64,000 nucleotides of DNA from Thalassomonas actiniarum (GTDB lineage: Bacteria; Pseudomonadota; Gammaproteobacteria; Enterobacterales; Alteromonadaceae), in NCBI RefSeq assembly GCF_000948975.2, contig NZ_CP059735.1, forward strand, positions 1,550,001 to 1,614,000, in the 5' to 3' direction. The position numbers and the translations under genes were made by a program. The notes beneath the pieces were generated by a model. The model was given only the letters and a program-made list of their open reading frames with translations. It did not search any database and had not been told where the DNA came from. Below, piece by piece: positions 52,993 through 62,140 of this stretch; the first letter of the stretch is position 1; each line of letters starts with the position of its first letter.

Positions 52993-54336
52993 ATGCATTT
53001 TCGTTTATCTGCGCGTTCTGTTTTTATCCGGTTACTGCTTGTTTTACTGCTAAGTGCGGCCCTGGGTTTTATCTTTGGGGTTGCACTGCCGGCGCTGTTG
53101 ATCGCCACGCTGGCGTTATTGATCTGGCATTATCACCACTTATTTAAGCTAATCGACTGGCTATGGAAAAGTAAGGCGATTTCGCCGCCCCAGTCGGAAG
53201 GAATTTGGGGGCGGATTTATGATGGTTTGTACCGTCAGATCAAACAGCAGCGAAACAAGCAAAAAGCATTAAATGAACGTATCCGCCGCTTTCGCGATGG
53301 CGCCGAAGCTTTACCCGATGCCGCCCTGGTGCTGGCGGATGATCTCACCATACAATGGGGCAATAAAAAAGCCCACCGTTTGCTGGGCATCCGCTGGCCC
53401 GGCGATCTCGGACAAAGAATCGACAACCTGCTGCGGGCGCCGGAATTTGCCAAATATCTGGAAACCGGGGTTTATGATGCCCCTTGCCTGTTAGTTTCGC
53501 CGGTCAATAATGAGGTGCAGCTTGAGCTCAGGTTGATGGCCTACGGCAGCGACCAAATTTTATTGCTGGCCAGGGATATCAGCCGCATCCACCGTTTGGA
53601 AGAAATGCGGCGGGACTTTGTTGCCAATGTTTCCCATGAGCTAAAAACGCCGCTAACGGTCGTGCGCGGTTATGTTGAAATGATCCAAACCACTGAACAT
53701 GCCCTCGACCCCCACTGGTTGCAGGCTTTTAATACCATAGAGTCCCAGGTGACCCGTATGGACCGTTTGGTGGAGCAACTGCTGATTTTATCCCGGGTGG
53801 AAATACAGGCGGATGTCGAAACCAATACCCCGATAGCCATGCCTAGGTTAATCAGCCAGTTGGTTGATGACGCCCAGTGGCTCAATCAGGAGAAACAGCA
53901 CAAAATAACGCTTGAGCTTGATGAAAGCCTGGGGATCACCGGCGTAGATACCGAAATTAAAAGCGCCTGTGCTAACCTGATTTCCAATGCCATTGCCTAT
54001 ACCCAGGATAGCGGCAATATCCAGGTATGCTGGCGCCAGGACGGCAATAAGGGCATTTTTTCCGTTAAAGATGATGGCCCGGGCATCCGTCCGGAGGATA
54101 TCAACCGTCTTACCGAGCGTTTTTACCGGGTGGACAAGTCCCGCTCCCGTGATACCGGCGGCTCAGGGCTGGGGCTGGCGATAGTGAAACATGTGCTGCA
54201 CCATCACAATGCCGAGCTGGGGATTAGCTCTAAGGTGGGTAAAGGCAGCGAGTTTGTCATTTATTTTGAGCAAAGCCGCTTGATTGACTTAAGCGAAACA
54301 CAAGTTCAGGAAGGAGCGGCGTTGACTGACGCCTGA
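52993..54336 (+). CDS. phoR: PhoR, phosphate-responsive sensor histidine kinase
   Basis: 447 residues. Two N-terminal TM helices (about 10-45) with almost no periplasmic domain are typical of PhoR. A PAS domain (about 95-190) is followed by MRRDFVANVSHELKTPLTVV (H about 220) and an ATPase with NLISNAIAYT, DDGPGI and GGSGLGLAIVKHV. PhoR activates PhoB when the Pst transporter and PhoU signal low phosphate. pstCAB and phoU are not in the window. Confidence 0.96.
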   Translation: MHFRLSARSVFIRLLLVLLLSAALGFIFGVALPALLIATLALLIWHYHHLFKLIDWLWKSKAISPPQSEGIWGRIYDGLYRQIKQQRNKQKALNERIRRFRDGAEALPDAALVLADDLTIQWGNKKAHRLLGIRWPGDLGQRIDNLLRAPEFAKYLETGVYDAPCLLVSPVNNEVQLELRLMAYGSDQILLLARDISRIHRLEEMRRDFVANVSHELKTPLTVVRGYVEMIQTTEHALDPHWLQAFNTIESQVTRMDRLVEQLLILSRVEIQADVETNTPIAMPRLISQLVDDAQWLNQEKQHKITLELDESLGITGVDTEIKSACANLISNAIAYTQDSGNIQVCWRQDGNKGIFSVKDDGPGIRPEDINRLTERFYRVDKSRSRDTGGSGLGLAIVKHVLHHHNAELGISSKVGKGSEFVIYFEQSRLIDLSETQVQEGAALTDA

Positions 54337-54363
54337 TTATTTCTCTGCAGGGGGGAGACAGTA

Positions 54364-54398
54364 AAAAACGACTAAAGGTATTAACTTTAGTCGTTTTT
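54364..54398. terminator. Bidirectional terminator between phoR and the S9 peptidase
   Basis: AAAAACGACTAAAG pairs with CTTTAGTCGTTTTT around a seven-base loop. A and T runs flank both sides, so it serves both convergent genes. Confidence 0.93.
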
Positions 54399-54416
54399 AT
54401 TGGGCTGTAATTACCG

Positions 54417-56354
54417 TTACATCAGATGACTGTCTAAAAACTTCACCACTTTGTTCATATAGGCCTTTTGGTTTTCAGGATTAAAAAAGCCATGGCTTTC
54501 GTCGTCTACGACAAACCACTCATAACCTTTGTTTGCCTTGTCCAGGGCTGCTTTCAGGCGTTTGGCATGTTCAAACGGCGCCCGTTTATCTTTTTCACCG
54601 TGGGCCAGCAGCAGGGGAATATTGATTTTTTCCACATGATTTACCGGAGACATGCTTTTTAGTTGAGCTTTGTCTGTACCTAAAACCCGTTTCAAGAAAC
54701 TTAGGCCGAAAGCTACTTCTTGTGTGTCTCCCTCTTCAAACATCAGTTCTAAGTCATAGATGCCGGCATTGGCGATGGCGCATTGATAGGTATCCGGAAA
54801 TTTAACCGCACTTTGGATGGCAGAATAAGCGCCAAAACTTGTTCCCATGATGCAGGTATGGCTGGCTTTGGCTTTCTTTTGCTTGATCAGCCATTGGTAA
54901 GCATCGTGAATATCTTGCTGGATCCGGGTTCCCCAGGCCCGGTGACCGGCAACGGCAAAGTCACGGCCATAGCCGTCTGAACCACGGTAATTGACCTGCA
55001 AGACTGAATAACCGTTAAGGGCCAGGTATTGGACTTCAGAGGAAAAACTCCAATAGTCTCTTACACCGTGCGGACCGCCGTGCACTAACACCACCAGTGG
55101 AGCAATTTCGTTTTTATCCGTTGATTTGGCTGCGGTAAAGTAACCGTGGAGCAGTTGACCGTCGGAGGCTTCTAATTGGATAGGTTCTACCTGCGCCAAC
55201 TCTGCGCTGTTGATATTTGGTTTAAACTTAAATAAAGCACTGATTTTGTTTTCTTTTTTGTCGAATAAATATAGGGTGCCGAGATCGACATCTGAACTAA
55301 CCTGGACGATATAGATATTGCCGTCTTCGGTTTTACTGGTTATGTTTACCTTACTGTAAGGAAAGGTCGCTAACAGATTCTTAAACGTTTGTGCTTCCTC
55401 GGCTTTTTTATTTAAGATCAGGTAGCTGGGGTAATCTTCATCCACCCTTAGCGCATAGGCGGTACGGCCGTCCGTGGTCATTTCTACGTTGGTAATATCA
55501 ACGACTTTATCGGTATAGACACTTTTGTAGGAGTAATCTTCCAGGTTGAGTTTAAAAACTCCGGTTAGATCTTGCCCTTTGTTATCTAAGGTATATAGAT
55601 ATTTGCCTGAGGCATCAACGGATAACAGGGAAACGGATTTGCCGACCAGGTCTTGTGGTGCCTGGATCCAGTCGCCGTCTCGACGCAAATACAACAGGCG
55701 GTGATCGTTTTTATCGGTACCGGTCAGGGCGCGCAGCTCACCCGAAGTATCTGTGATGAAGTGGGCGAATGGGATTGGGGAAGTGCCTAATTTTCTTGTT
55801 ATCTTACCGTTGTAGACATTAAGTTTCATTACCGTCGGCAGTCGCTCGCCGGTATCACTCATAGGGGTTGAGCTGATTAAGATGTGTTTTTTATCTTCCT
55901 TTAAGCGGTCGATAATTTCTGCCCAGCCGCGGATGGCTTTTTTTTTCTTAATATGGCTGCCGGTTTGCATTTCACCAGCCTGGTAGCCGTAGATCAACTC
56001 CCCTCTTGAACCGTCATAATTGACGGCATAGAGTTCGCCGTATGTTATCGGCTCTTCAAGCCAGGGGTCCCGCTGATCTATGGTGATGACAACACGTTCG
56101 TTATTCACCCAGTAATAGCGGCCGATCTCTTTGCGTCCCTGAAACTTGGCGGAGCCGACAGGCTTCATGGTTTTGCTGTCGAAGAATATCAGGGCCCTTT
56201 TTCCCTGTGAAAGTACGGCAACGGCTAAGTATTTGCCGTCAGGGGAAATTTTCGCATTTTGATATTGGGCATGGTCGAATAAGTTTTGCCAGTCTTTCGC
56301 CTGTGCGTTTAGGGCAAAGCATAAAGTGAAGCAAAGGAGTATCTTGTTGAGCAC
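54417..56354 (-). CDS. Secreted S9-family (prolyl oligopeptidase-like) serine peptidase
   Basis: 645 residues with a signal peptide (about 1-19, ending AQA). The N-terminal part is a beta propeller (about 30-370); the C-terminal part is an alpha/beta hydrolase. The oxyanion region is LVHGGPHGVRDYW, the nucleophile is in MGTSFGAYSAIQ, the acid in AHGEKDKRAP and the histidine in DESHGFF. It should trim peptides outside the inner membrane. It converges on phoR but shows no Pho box of its own; the divergent pstS promoter lies upstream. Confidence 0.9.
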   Translation of the reverse strand: MLNKILLCFTLCFALNAQAKDWQNLFDHAQYQNAKISPDGKYLAVAVLSQGKRALIFFDSKTMKPVGSAKFQGRKEIGRYYWVNNERVVITIDQRDPWLEEPITYGELYAVNYDGSRGELIYGYQAGEMQTGSHIKKKKAIRGWAEIIDRLKEDKKHILISSTPMSDTGERLPTVMKLNVYNGKITRKLGTSPIPFAHFITDTSGELRALTGTDKNDHRLLYLRRDGDWIQAPQDLVGKSVSLLSVDASGKYLYTLDNKGQDLTGVFKLNLEDYSYKSVYTDKVVDITNVEMTTDGRTAYALRVDEDYPSYLILNKKAEEAQTFKNLLATFPYSKVNITSKTEDGNIYIVQVSSDVDLGTLYLFDKKENKISALFKFKPNINSAELAQVEPIQLEASDGQLLHGYFTAAKSTDKNEIAPLVVLVHGGPHGVRDYWSFSSEVQYLALNGYSVLQVNYRGSDGYGRDFAVAGHRAWGTRIQQDIHDAYQWLIKQKKAKASHTCIMGTSFGAYSAIQSAVKFPDTYQCAIANAGIYDLELMFEEGDTQEVAFGLSFLKRVLGTDKAQLKSMSPVNHVEKINIPLLLAHGEKDKRAPFEHAKRLKAALDKANKGYEWFVVDDESHGFFNPENQKAYMNKVVKFLDSHLM

Positions 56355-56581
56355 TTTTTATTAAATCCTTGTGATTGAAGTCTAATACATTATGTTAACA
56401 AGAAATAAACACTAAGGGCAGCACAGCGCAGCGTTTTTTGCTGAAGGTTTATAGATACCGTGATTGTTGGTGTAGGCTTGCTCTGAGCATAACCCGGGGC
56501 TTTGATCATGATATTAACCTGTGTAGTGGCGGGGCCAGGCTTTTTACGTAAAAGTGACGGTAAGGAGAATAAAGTTTGTTG
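56355..56581. other. Intergenic region between S9 peptidase and pstS
   Basis: About 230 bases before the pstS Pho boxes. No open frame, repeat or RNA is recognised. Confidence 0.3.
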
Positions 56582-56632
56582 CTGTCATATAAGTGTCATA
56601 TTGCGTCAATATAATTGTCATATTAGCTTCAT
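56582..56632 (+). promoter_or_regulatory. Pho box, TATAAT and second half-conserved Pho box of pstS
   Basis: CTGTCAT-ATAA-GTGTCAT (56582-56599) is followed after exactly 10 bases by a perfect TATAAT (56610-56615). A weaker second repeat, TTGTCAT-ATTA-GCTTCAT (56615-56632), overlaps the start-site region and may add control. Confidence 0.85.
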
Positions 56633-56673
56633 ATAGTAAGCAAAAAATTAATTGAGCTCTTTTGGAGAAAAAA

Positions 56674-57636
56674 ATGGCTTTTAAACGTGTATTAGGTGTT
56701 CTTGGTCTGGCGGGTATGATGAGTTTTTCAACTTTAGCGGTTGATGACAGTTTGCCTCAGTATCAAAAAGTAAGCGGTGTTTCCGGTAATTTGTCTTCTG
56801 TTGGTTCAGATACCCTGGCCAATATGATGACCTTTTGGGCGGAAGAATTTAAGCGCACTTACCCTAACGTTAACGTGCAAATCCAGGCGGCAGGTTCTTC
56901 TACTGCGCCACCGGCTTTAACGGAAGCAACCTCGAATATCGGTCCTATGAGCCGTAAGATGAAATCCCGTGAAATTGAAGCTTTTGAAAAACGTTACGGC
57001 TATAAGCCTACCGCGGTACGGGTAGCCATTGATGCCTTGGCGGTATTTGTTCACAAAGATAACCCGATAAAAGGTTTACGTATCGATCAGGTGGATGCGA
57101 TTTTTTCCAGCAACCGTAAATGCGGCGCCAATGAAAATGTCGACCGTTGGGGTGACTTAGGCTTAAACGGTGCCTGGACAGGTAAAGATGTACAGTTATA
57201 CGGCCGTAATTCAGTATCCGGTACCTACGGTTACTTCAAAAAGAAAGCCCTGTGTAAAGGTGATTTCAAAAATACGGTAAATGAGCAGCCGGGTTCTGCT
57301 TCTGTAGTACAGTCGGTATCTGCTTCGTTAAACGGTATCGGTTATTCAGGTATCGGTTATAAAACTTCAGGTGTGCGTGCCCTGCCGTTATCGAAAAAAG
57401 ATGACAACTATGTAGAAGCCAGCATGGACAATGCTGTCTCGGGTAAATATCCGTTATCCCGTTACTTGTACGTTTATGTTAACAAGCACCCGAACAAGCC
57501 GTTATCCCCGATGGAAGCCGAGTTCTTGAAAATGATCCTGTCAAAATCCGGTCAGAAAATTGTAGAGAAAGACGGTTATATTCCGCTGCCGGGTAAAGTG
57601 GTACAAAAAGAATTTAAAAAGCTGGGTCTGATTTAA
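56674..57636 (+). CDS. pstS: PstS-like periplasmic phosphate-binding protein
   Basis: 320 residues from ATG 56674, preceded by GGAG at six bases. A signal peptide (about 1-22, ending TLA) is followed by the PstS phosphate-binding pattern [24 protein letters not shown] and [17 protein letters not shown]. The fold is complete. pstCAB and phoU do not follow: a terminator, a repeat array and a convergent gene come next. It may serve a distant Pst system or work alone in phosphate capture. Regulation by PhoB is strongly suggested by the promoter. Confidence 0.93.
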   Translation: MAFKRVLGVLGLAGMMSFSTLAVDDSLPQYQKVSGVSGNLSSVGSDTLANMMTFWAEEFKRTYPNVNVQIQAAGSSTAPPALTEATSNIGPMSRKMKSREIEAFEKRYGYKPTAVRVAIDALAVFVHKDNPIKGLRIDQVDAIFSSNRKCGANENVDRWGDLGLNGAWTGKDVQLYGRNSVSGTYGYFKKKALCKGDFKNTVNEQPGSASVVQSVSASLNGIGYSGIGYKTSGVRALPLSKKDDNYVEASMDNAVSGKYPLSRYLYVYVNKHPNKPLSPMEAEFLKMILSKSGQKIVEKDGYIPLPGKVVQKEFKKLGLI

Positions 57637-57670
57637 TCCGGTGAAAGCCTGATTCAGACAAGTGGAAACA

Positions 57671-57696
57671 AAAAAGCCTGGTAACCCAGGCTTTTT
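57671..57696 (+). terminator. Rho-independent terminator of pstS
   Basis: AAAAAGCCTGG pairs with CCAGGCTTTTT around TAAC. Confidence 0.93.
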
Positions 57697-57700
57697 ATAT

Positions 57701-58050
57701 ACAGGATGTATGGTCAATTTACTTGTTCCTGACGTAAATTAAGTACTTACATCCATGTAAGCAATGTCATGATCACATGGATGTGAAGGAATGACGTTAC
57801 AGGATGTATGGTCAATTTACTTGTTCCTGACGTAAATTAAGTACTTACATCCATGCAAGCAATGCCATGATCACATGGATGTGAAGGGATGACGTTACAG
57901 GAAGTATGGTCAATTTACTTGTTCCTGACGTAAATTAAGTACTTACATCCATGCAAGCAATGCCATGATCACATGGATGTGAAGGAATGACGTTATAGCA
58001 TGTATGCTCAGCTTACTTGTTCCCGACATAAACTAAGTACTTGCATTTAT
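57701..58050. repeat. 98-bp tandem repeat array between pstS and the ACT-domain gene
   Basis: Units begin at 57701, 57799, 57897 and 57995, exactly 98 bases apart. The first three are complete and nearly identical; the fourth is shorter and more diverged. Each unit holds two inverted repeats: AATTTAC / GTAAATT (57716-57722 and 57734-57740) and ACATCCATG / CATGGATGT (57749-57757 and 57776-57784). No open frame runs through the array. Function unknown. Confidence 0.93.
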
Positions 58051-58061
58051 TTATTCGCATA

Positions 58062-58559
58062 TCAGCGGGAAATATCCACCATCAAATCATCGGCAATATT
58101 TTCCAGAGCGCTGATCAGTTCATCAATTGAATCTTCATTGACGCTGATCCGGGTTTTGGCCTTAAACATGGTTTGGCCGCTATGGGCGGCGGGGCTTTGG
58201 CTGCTGACCAGTTTTAATAAATTGCCCCCCTGGCGATGAATCACCGAGGTGATTTCCTGAATAATACCTTCCCTGTCATTGGCGGTCAGCTCTAACACTA
58301 TATCCGCTTGTTCAGGTGAAGCTACGGCATTACCGGTTTCAATCTGGGTCTTAAGCTCGGGAATATCGTTTAAGGCATTGATCAGTGCCTGGCTGTTTTC
58401 TTCGCTGACGGCGACTTCGAGTACGCCGGCAAAAAAACCGGACAGATGGTGCATGCTACTGGTTTGCCAGTTGCCCTGGTGGCGGTTGATGATGTTGGAT
58501 AACTTGTCCACTAATCCCGGGCGGTCCGGGCCAATAAATGAAATGACTATGTAGTTCAT
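58062..58559 (-). CDS. Double-ACT-domain protein (GcvR-like)
   Basis: 165 residues made of two ACT domains: MNYIVISFIGPDRPGLVDKL (about 1-75) and ADIVLELTANDREGIIQEITSVI (about 85-160). The layout is that of GcvR, which binds glycine and antagonises GcvA, and of related unnamed ACT proteins. No gcv genes lie nearby, so the ligand is open. Its transcript runs into the 98-bp repeat array, which may provide its terminator. Confidence 0.85.
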   Translation of the reverse strand: MNYIVISFIGPDRPGLVDKLSNIINRHQGNWQTSSMHHLSGFFAGVLEVAVSEENSQALINALNDIPELKTQIETGNAVASPEQADIVLELTANDREGIIQEITSVIHRQGGNLLKLVSSQSPAAHSGQTMFKAKTRISVNEDSIDELISALENIADDLMVDISR

Positions 58560-58675
58560 GCTACATTCCTTTTGTTTGTTCGGTTATGAAAATATTGTTT
58601 TTAATCTCTGAAGATAATGGCAGCTTAGTTTTATGAGGGTTTTCCGGAAATGTTCACCGGGCTATCCAATTGTTG

Positions 58676-59050
58676 TTACTCGCTTTCTTCTGTGTAACGG
58701 CTGAGCTGGGAAAGCTCTTTATTCAGTTGGTCTTCATCTCCCAGGTTTAATTCCACCAGACGGCGCAAATGGGTAATGCTGTCAATATCTATGGCATTAC
58801 ATTGCAGCCCGGTTTCCTCATCATGCTGGTGGACAACGGCAATATGCATAGTTACTTCTGATTCCCCGTCTCCCAGGGTAAAACTTAAGGTACCTAACTT
58901 ATTGACCAGAGAGTGCTCACACTCAGGGGTGGTAACCAGGGCCCCGTTAAGTGAGATGTCATGGATTGAAACGGGAAAGCTGTGATTCTCAACCGCTAAT
59001 TCTGCCTTAATTGAAAATAATATCCGGGTAAACTGGCGTCGGTTTTCCAT
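58676..59050 (-). CDS. PilZ-domain c-di-GMP effector
   Basis: 124 residues. A single PilZ domain (about 1-105) with the RxxxR motif in NRRQFTRILF and the D/NxSxxG motif in IHDISLNGALV, both needed to bind c-di-GMP. An acidic helical tail (about 98-124) follows. It could connect the two diguanylate cyclases to an output, though proximity alone does not prove it. Confidence 0.9.
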   Translation of the reverse strand: MENRRQFTRILFSIKAELAVENHSFPVSIHDISLNGALVTTPECEHSLVNKLGTLSFTLGDGESEVTMHIAVVHQHDEETGLQCNAIDIDSITHLRRLVELNLGDEDQLNKELSQLSRYTEESE

Positions 59051-59099
59051 TGAAACTCGTTAAATTAATACTAGGTGTCTTTAGCATAGCTCTAGTTTA

Positions 59100-59137
59100 A
59101 AAAAAAGGCACCTAAATCTTTTCGATTCAGTGCCTTT
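59100..59137 (-). terminator. Terminator of ettA
   Basis: On the minus strand GGCAC and an inner GAATC pair with GATTT-AGGTGCC around GAAA, followed by a run of T (A run at 59100-59106 on the plus strand). Confidence 0.7.
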
Positions 59138-59191
59138 ATTGTTAATTTATTGTGATAAAACAAGCTATTCGCCGTTTACCCGAAAAGGAGA

Positions 59192-60865
59192 TTAGCTGAT
59201 TTTTTTATACTTGATCCTGTGGGGTTCAACCGCCGCCGGACCTAAGGTTTTCTTCAGCCATTCGTCGTACTCGGTAAAGTTACCTTCAAAGAAGTTTACC
59301 TGGCCTTCATCGCGGTAATCCAGGATATGGGTGGCGATACGGTCGAGGAACCAGCGGTCATGGGAGATAACCATAGCACAGCCGGCAAAGTCCAGTAACG
59401 CCTCTTCCAGGGCCCTGAGGGTTTCCACGTCCAGGTCATTGGTGGGCTCATCCAGCAGCAATAAGTTGCCGCCGGTTTTCACCAGTTTGGCCAGGTGCAC
59501 CCGGTTGCGTTCACCGCCGGATAAGTCCTTGATGAATTTTTGCTGGTCATTGCCTTTAAAGTTAAAGCGGCTGACGTAGGCGCGGCTCGGGATCTGGTAA
59601 TTGCCGATCTCGATAATATCATGGCCTTCGGAAATTTCCTGATAAACGGTTTTTGCGCCGTCCATATCGTCACGGAACTGGTCGACACTGGCCAGCTTAA
59701 CGGTTTCCCCGAGATCAACTTGACCCGAGTCTGCCTGCTCGGTGCCGGAGAGCATTTTAAACAGGGTAGACTTACCGGCGCCGTTTGCTCCGATAATACC
59801 GACGATGGCGCCTTTAGGGATACTAAAGCTTAAGTCATCAATTAATACCCTGTCGCCGAACGACTTGGTCAGGTTGCTGACATCCAAGACCTTATCCCCC
59901 AAACGTGGTCCGGGTGGAATATAAAGCTCATTGGTTTCGTTACGTTTTTGCACTTCCTGGCTGTTAAGTTCTTCGAAGCGCGCCATACGTGCCTTACTTT
60001 TTGCCTGGCGTGCCTTGGGATTGGATCGTACCCATTCCAGCTCGTGCTTGATGGTTTTTTGCAGGGCGCTTTCTGCCTTGCTTTCCTGTTGCAGGCGCTG
60101 GTCTTTTTGTTCAAGCCAGGAAGAATAATTGCCTTCCCATGGAATACCATGGCCGCGGTCGAGTTCGAGGATCCAGCCGGCAACATTATCGAGGAAGTAT
60201 CTGTCGTGGGTAATGGCAACCACAGTACCTGAATAATCATGTAAAAAGCGCTCTAACCAGGCAACTGACTCGGCATCCAAGTGGTTGGTGGGTTCGTCCA
60301 AAAGCAGCATATCCGGTTTTTGCAGCAACAAGCGGCAAAGGGCGACCCGGCGGCGTTCTCCACCGCTGAGGTTGGCAACTTTTTGCTCCCAGGCAGGCAG
60401 ACGTAAGGCATCGGCAGCCCGCTCAAGGACATTGTCGATGTTGTGGCCGTCCTGGCTGTTGATGATGTCTTCAAGTTCTCCCTGCTCTTTGGCCAGGGCA
60501 TCGAAGTCGGCGTCTTCCTCGGCATAAGCGGCATAGACTTCATCCAGGCGCTTAATGGCATTTTTCACTTGTGAGACCGCTTCTTCTACCACTTCGCGGA
60601 CACTTTTTTCTTCATCAAGTTGCGGTTCCTGCGGCAGGTAACCTATGTTGGTACCGGCAAGGGCCTTGGCTTCGCCGTCAAACTCGGTATCAACCCCGGC
60701 CATAATGCGCAGCAGGGTAGATTTACCGGCGCCATTGAGACCTAACACGCCAATTTTAGCGCCGGGGAAAAAGGATAAGGAAATGTCTTTTAAGATGGTG
60801 CGTTTAGGAGGAACCACCTTGCTGACGCGATGCATCGAATAGATAAATTTGTCCGGCAATGCCAT
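59192..60865 (-). CDS. ettA: EttA, energy-dependent translational throttle ABC-F protein
   Basis: 557 residues with two ABC ATPase domains. Walker A motifs are GLNGAGKST and GANGAGKST, signatures are NLSGGERRRVALCRLL and DLSGGERNRVHLAKL, Walker B motifs are LLLDEPTNHLD and LLLDEPTNDLD. The arm region and the linker with WVRSNPKARQAKSKARMARF match E. coli EttA. It binds the ribosomal E site and gates entry into elongation according to ATP/ADP level. Length is as in E. coli (555). Confidence 0.97.
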   Translation of the reverse strand: MALPDKFIYSMHRVSKVVPPKRTILKDISLSFFPGAKIGVLGLNGAGKSTLLRIMAGVDTEFDGEAKALAGTNIGYLPQEPQLDEEKSVREVVEEAVSQVKNAIKRLDEVYAAYAEEDADFDALAKEQGELEDIINSQDGHNIDNVLERAADALRLPAWEQKVANLSGGERRRVALCRLLLQKPDMLLLDEPTNHLDAESVAWLERFLHDYSGTVVAITHDRYFLDNVAGWILELDRGHGIPWEGNYSSWLEQKDQRLQQESKAESALQKTIKHELEWVRSNPKARQAKSKARMARFEELNSQEVQKRNETNELYIPPGPRLGDKVLDVSNLTKSFGDRVLIDDLSFSIPKGAIVGIIGANGAGKSTLFKMLSGTEQADSGQVDLGETVKLASVDQFRDDMDGAKTVYQEISEGHDIIEIGNYQIPSRAYVSRFNFKGNDQQKFIKDLSGGERNRVHLAKLVKTGGNLLLLDEPTNDLDVETLRALEEALLDFAGCAMVISHDRWFLDRIATHILDYRDEGQVNFFEGNFTEYDEWLKKTLGPAAVEPHRIKYKKIS

Positions 60866-61219
60866 GAAGAAACCTTTTTATTTTAAGGGAAATTGTGTTG
60901 TCGATATTTTAAGTTAAAGGGGCAGGGCAAGCAAATGTGTTTACGATAACTTCACTTTTTTGTGACCGGGTAGAGTGAGTTAACGGATAAAACCAGTCTC
61001 GGGGAGGATTTGTTCCCCGAATAGAGATCAAGAGGCTAGCCTGCTTGTTGTTTTATCGATATTAAGCCTTTATATGCAGGCTCAGCGGTGGCGGTAAGAC
61101 GTTGCTGGTGTTAACAGAAAATGTCGAGCGGGCTGTTAGTTCTGGTTCGCTACTTGCTAGGTTACATACTAATACTTGTATATTTCATTATTCGTCAATA
61201 ATTTGTAACACGGATCGCT
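60866..61219. other. Intergenic region between divergent ettA and an unknown gene
   Basis: About 350 bases. TCGGGGA (about 60998) and TCCCCGA (about 61013) form a short inverted repeat. No open frame of note and no clear promoter. Confidence 0.3.
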
Positions 61220-61927
61220 ATGTTAACCAGCATTAATGCCTACACAACACAGACAGCCAATAACCGCCTGGATACCGTCAATAGTACAGCGGAAAGCACT
61301 GCTTCTGCCGGCACCGTCCGGGAGGAAAGTGCCGCAGCTGCGGGCAATAACCTGTTTTTGTCTTCCAAAGCCGAAAAAATTAATGCCATCAGTGCAGAGT
61401 TTTTTAAAAAGGGTCCTTTGACCTCGGTAGATGTGGATAAACTGGTGGAGCGGGCCTACGAATATGGCCTGATTTCAAAAGCCGAGTATGGGAACCTCGC
61501 CAAAACGGCGCAAGGTGAGCAGTCTCAGGAAGGTGAAACTCAAACCGTAACCGCTTCTTTGGCCGGATTTATCGAGGATTTTCAGCAACGCTTTAACAGT
61601 GTCGATGCCGATGAACAAAACGGGGAAAACTCCCGGACAGAGCCAACGGATACCGAAATAGAAATGAATAAGGCGCTTAGCTCTGCTCAGGCAATTCTTA
61701 GCGATGTTGAGCAGGCAAAAAAAGCGGACAACTTTCAACAATCCCTTAGTCATGCCATCGCCACTTTGACAGAAGTGGTCCAGTCAGAGTCTTTCAGCCA
61801 GTTACCTTTAGATGACCGGGTGGGCCTGAGTAAGAGTGTCCAGGCACTGGAGGTGGTGGATAAACTTACGCCACAAAAGCAAAGCAATAAGTTCATTAAT
61901 CGTTATCTCGATATCTTTGCTAAATAG
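61220..61927 (+). CDS. Conserved-looking hypothetical protein, acidic and helical
   Basis: 235 residues, no signal peptide or TM helix. The N-terminus MLTSINAYTTQTANNRLDTV and Ala/Ser/Thr-rich first 45 residues look disordered. Then follow helices with SSKAEKINAISAEFFKKGPL and VDKLVERAYEYGLISKAEYG, a Gln/Glu-rich linker (about 98-150) and a helical end. The style recalls flagellar hook-length or secreted-substrate proteins, but I do not recognise the family. It stands alone between ettA and the PKD lipoprotein. Confidence 0.6.
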   Translation: MLTSINAYTTQTANNRLDTVNSTAESTASAGTVREESAAAAGNNLFLSSKAEKINAISAEFFKKGPLTSVDVDKLVERAYEYGLISKAEYGNLAKTAQGEQSQEGETQTVTASLAGFIEDFQQRFNSVDADEQNGENSRTEPTDTEIEMNKALSSAQAILSDVEQAKKADNFQQSLSHAIATLTEVVQSESFSQLPLDDRVGLSKSVQALEVVDKLTPQKQSNKFINRYLDIFAK

Positions 61928-62140
61928 GCTTGGCTACCGGCGAAGCAGGCTGTAATCTTGTGTAATCTAAAAGTGCATCAATTGTTGCTAGAATGTAAAA
62001 TCTGGCTTTGTTACAATTGCTGTGACTTTCACCCGATGTAGCTCCCTGAGAAATGTCGGGCTATTTTATTTGGTGATTTACCAGGTAATGCGGTTTGGTC
62101 GGAATGAATTAACCTACTTTTAGCACTTAAAAGGATTTTT
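61928..62140. other. Intergenic with possible hairpin
   Basis: TAGC-T-CCC (about 62039) and GGGCTA (about 62069) can pair before TTTTATTT and may terminate the hypothetical gene. An AAAAGGA precedes the next ATG. Confidence 0.4.

Noticed and set aside
57701-58050. CRISPR array
   Set aside because: The units are contiguous 98-bp repeats with no variable spacers, and no cas genes are present.
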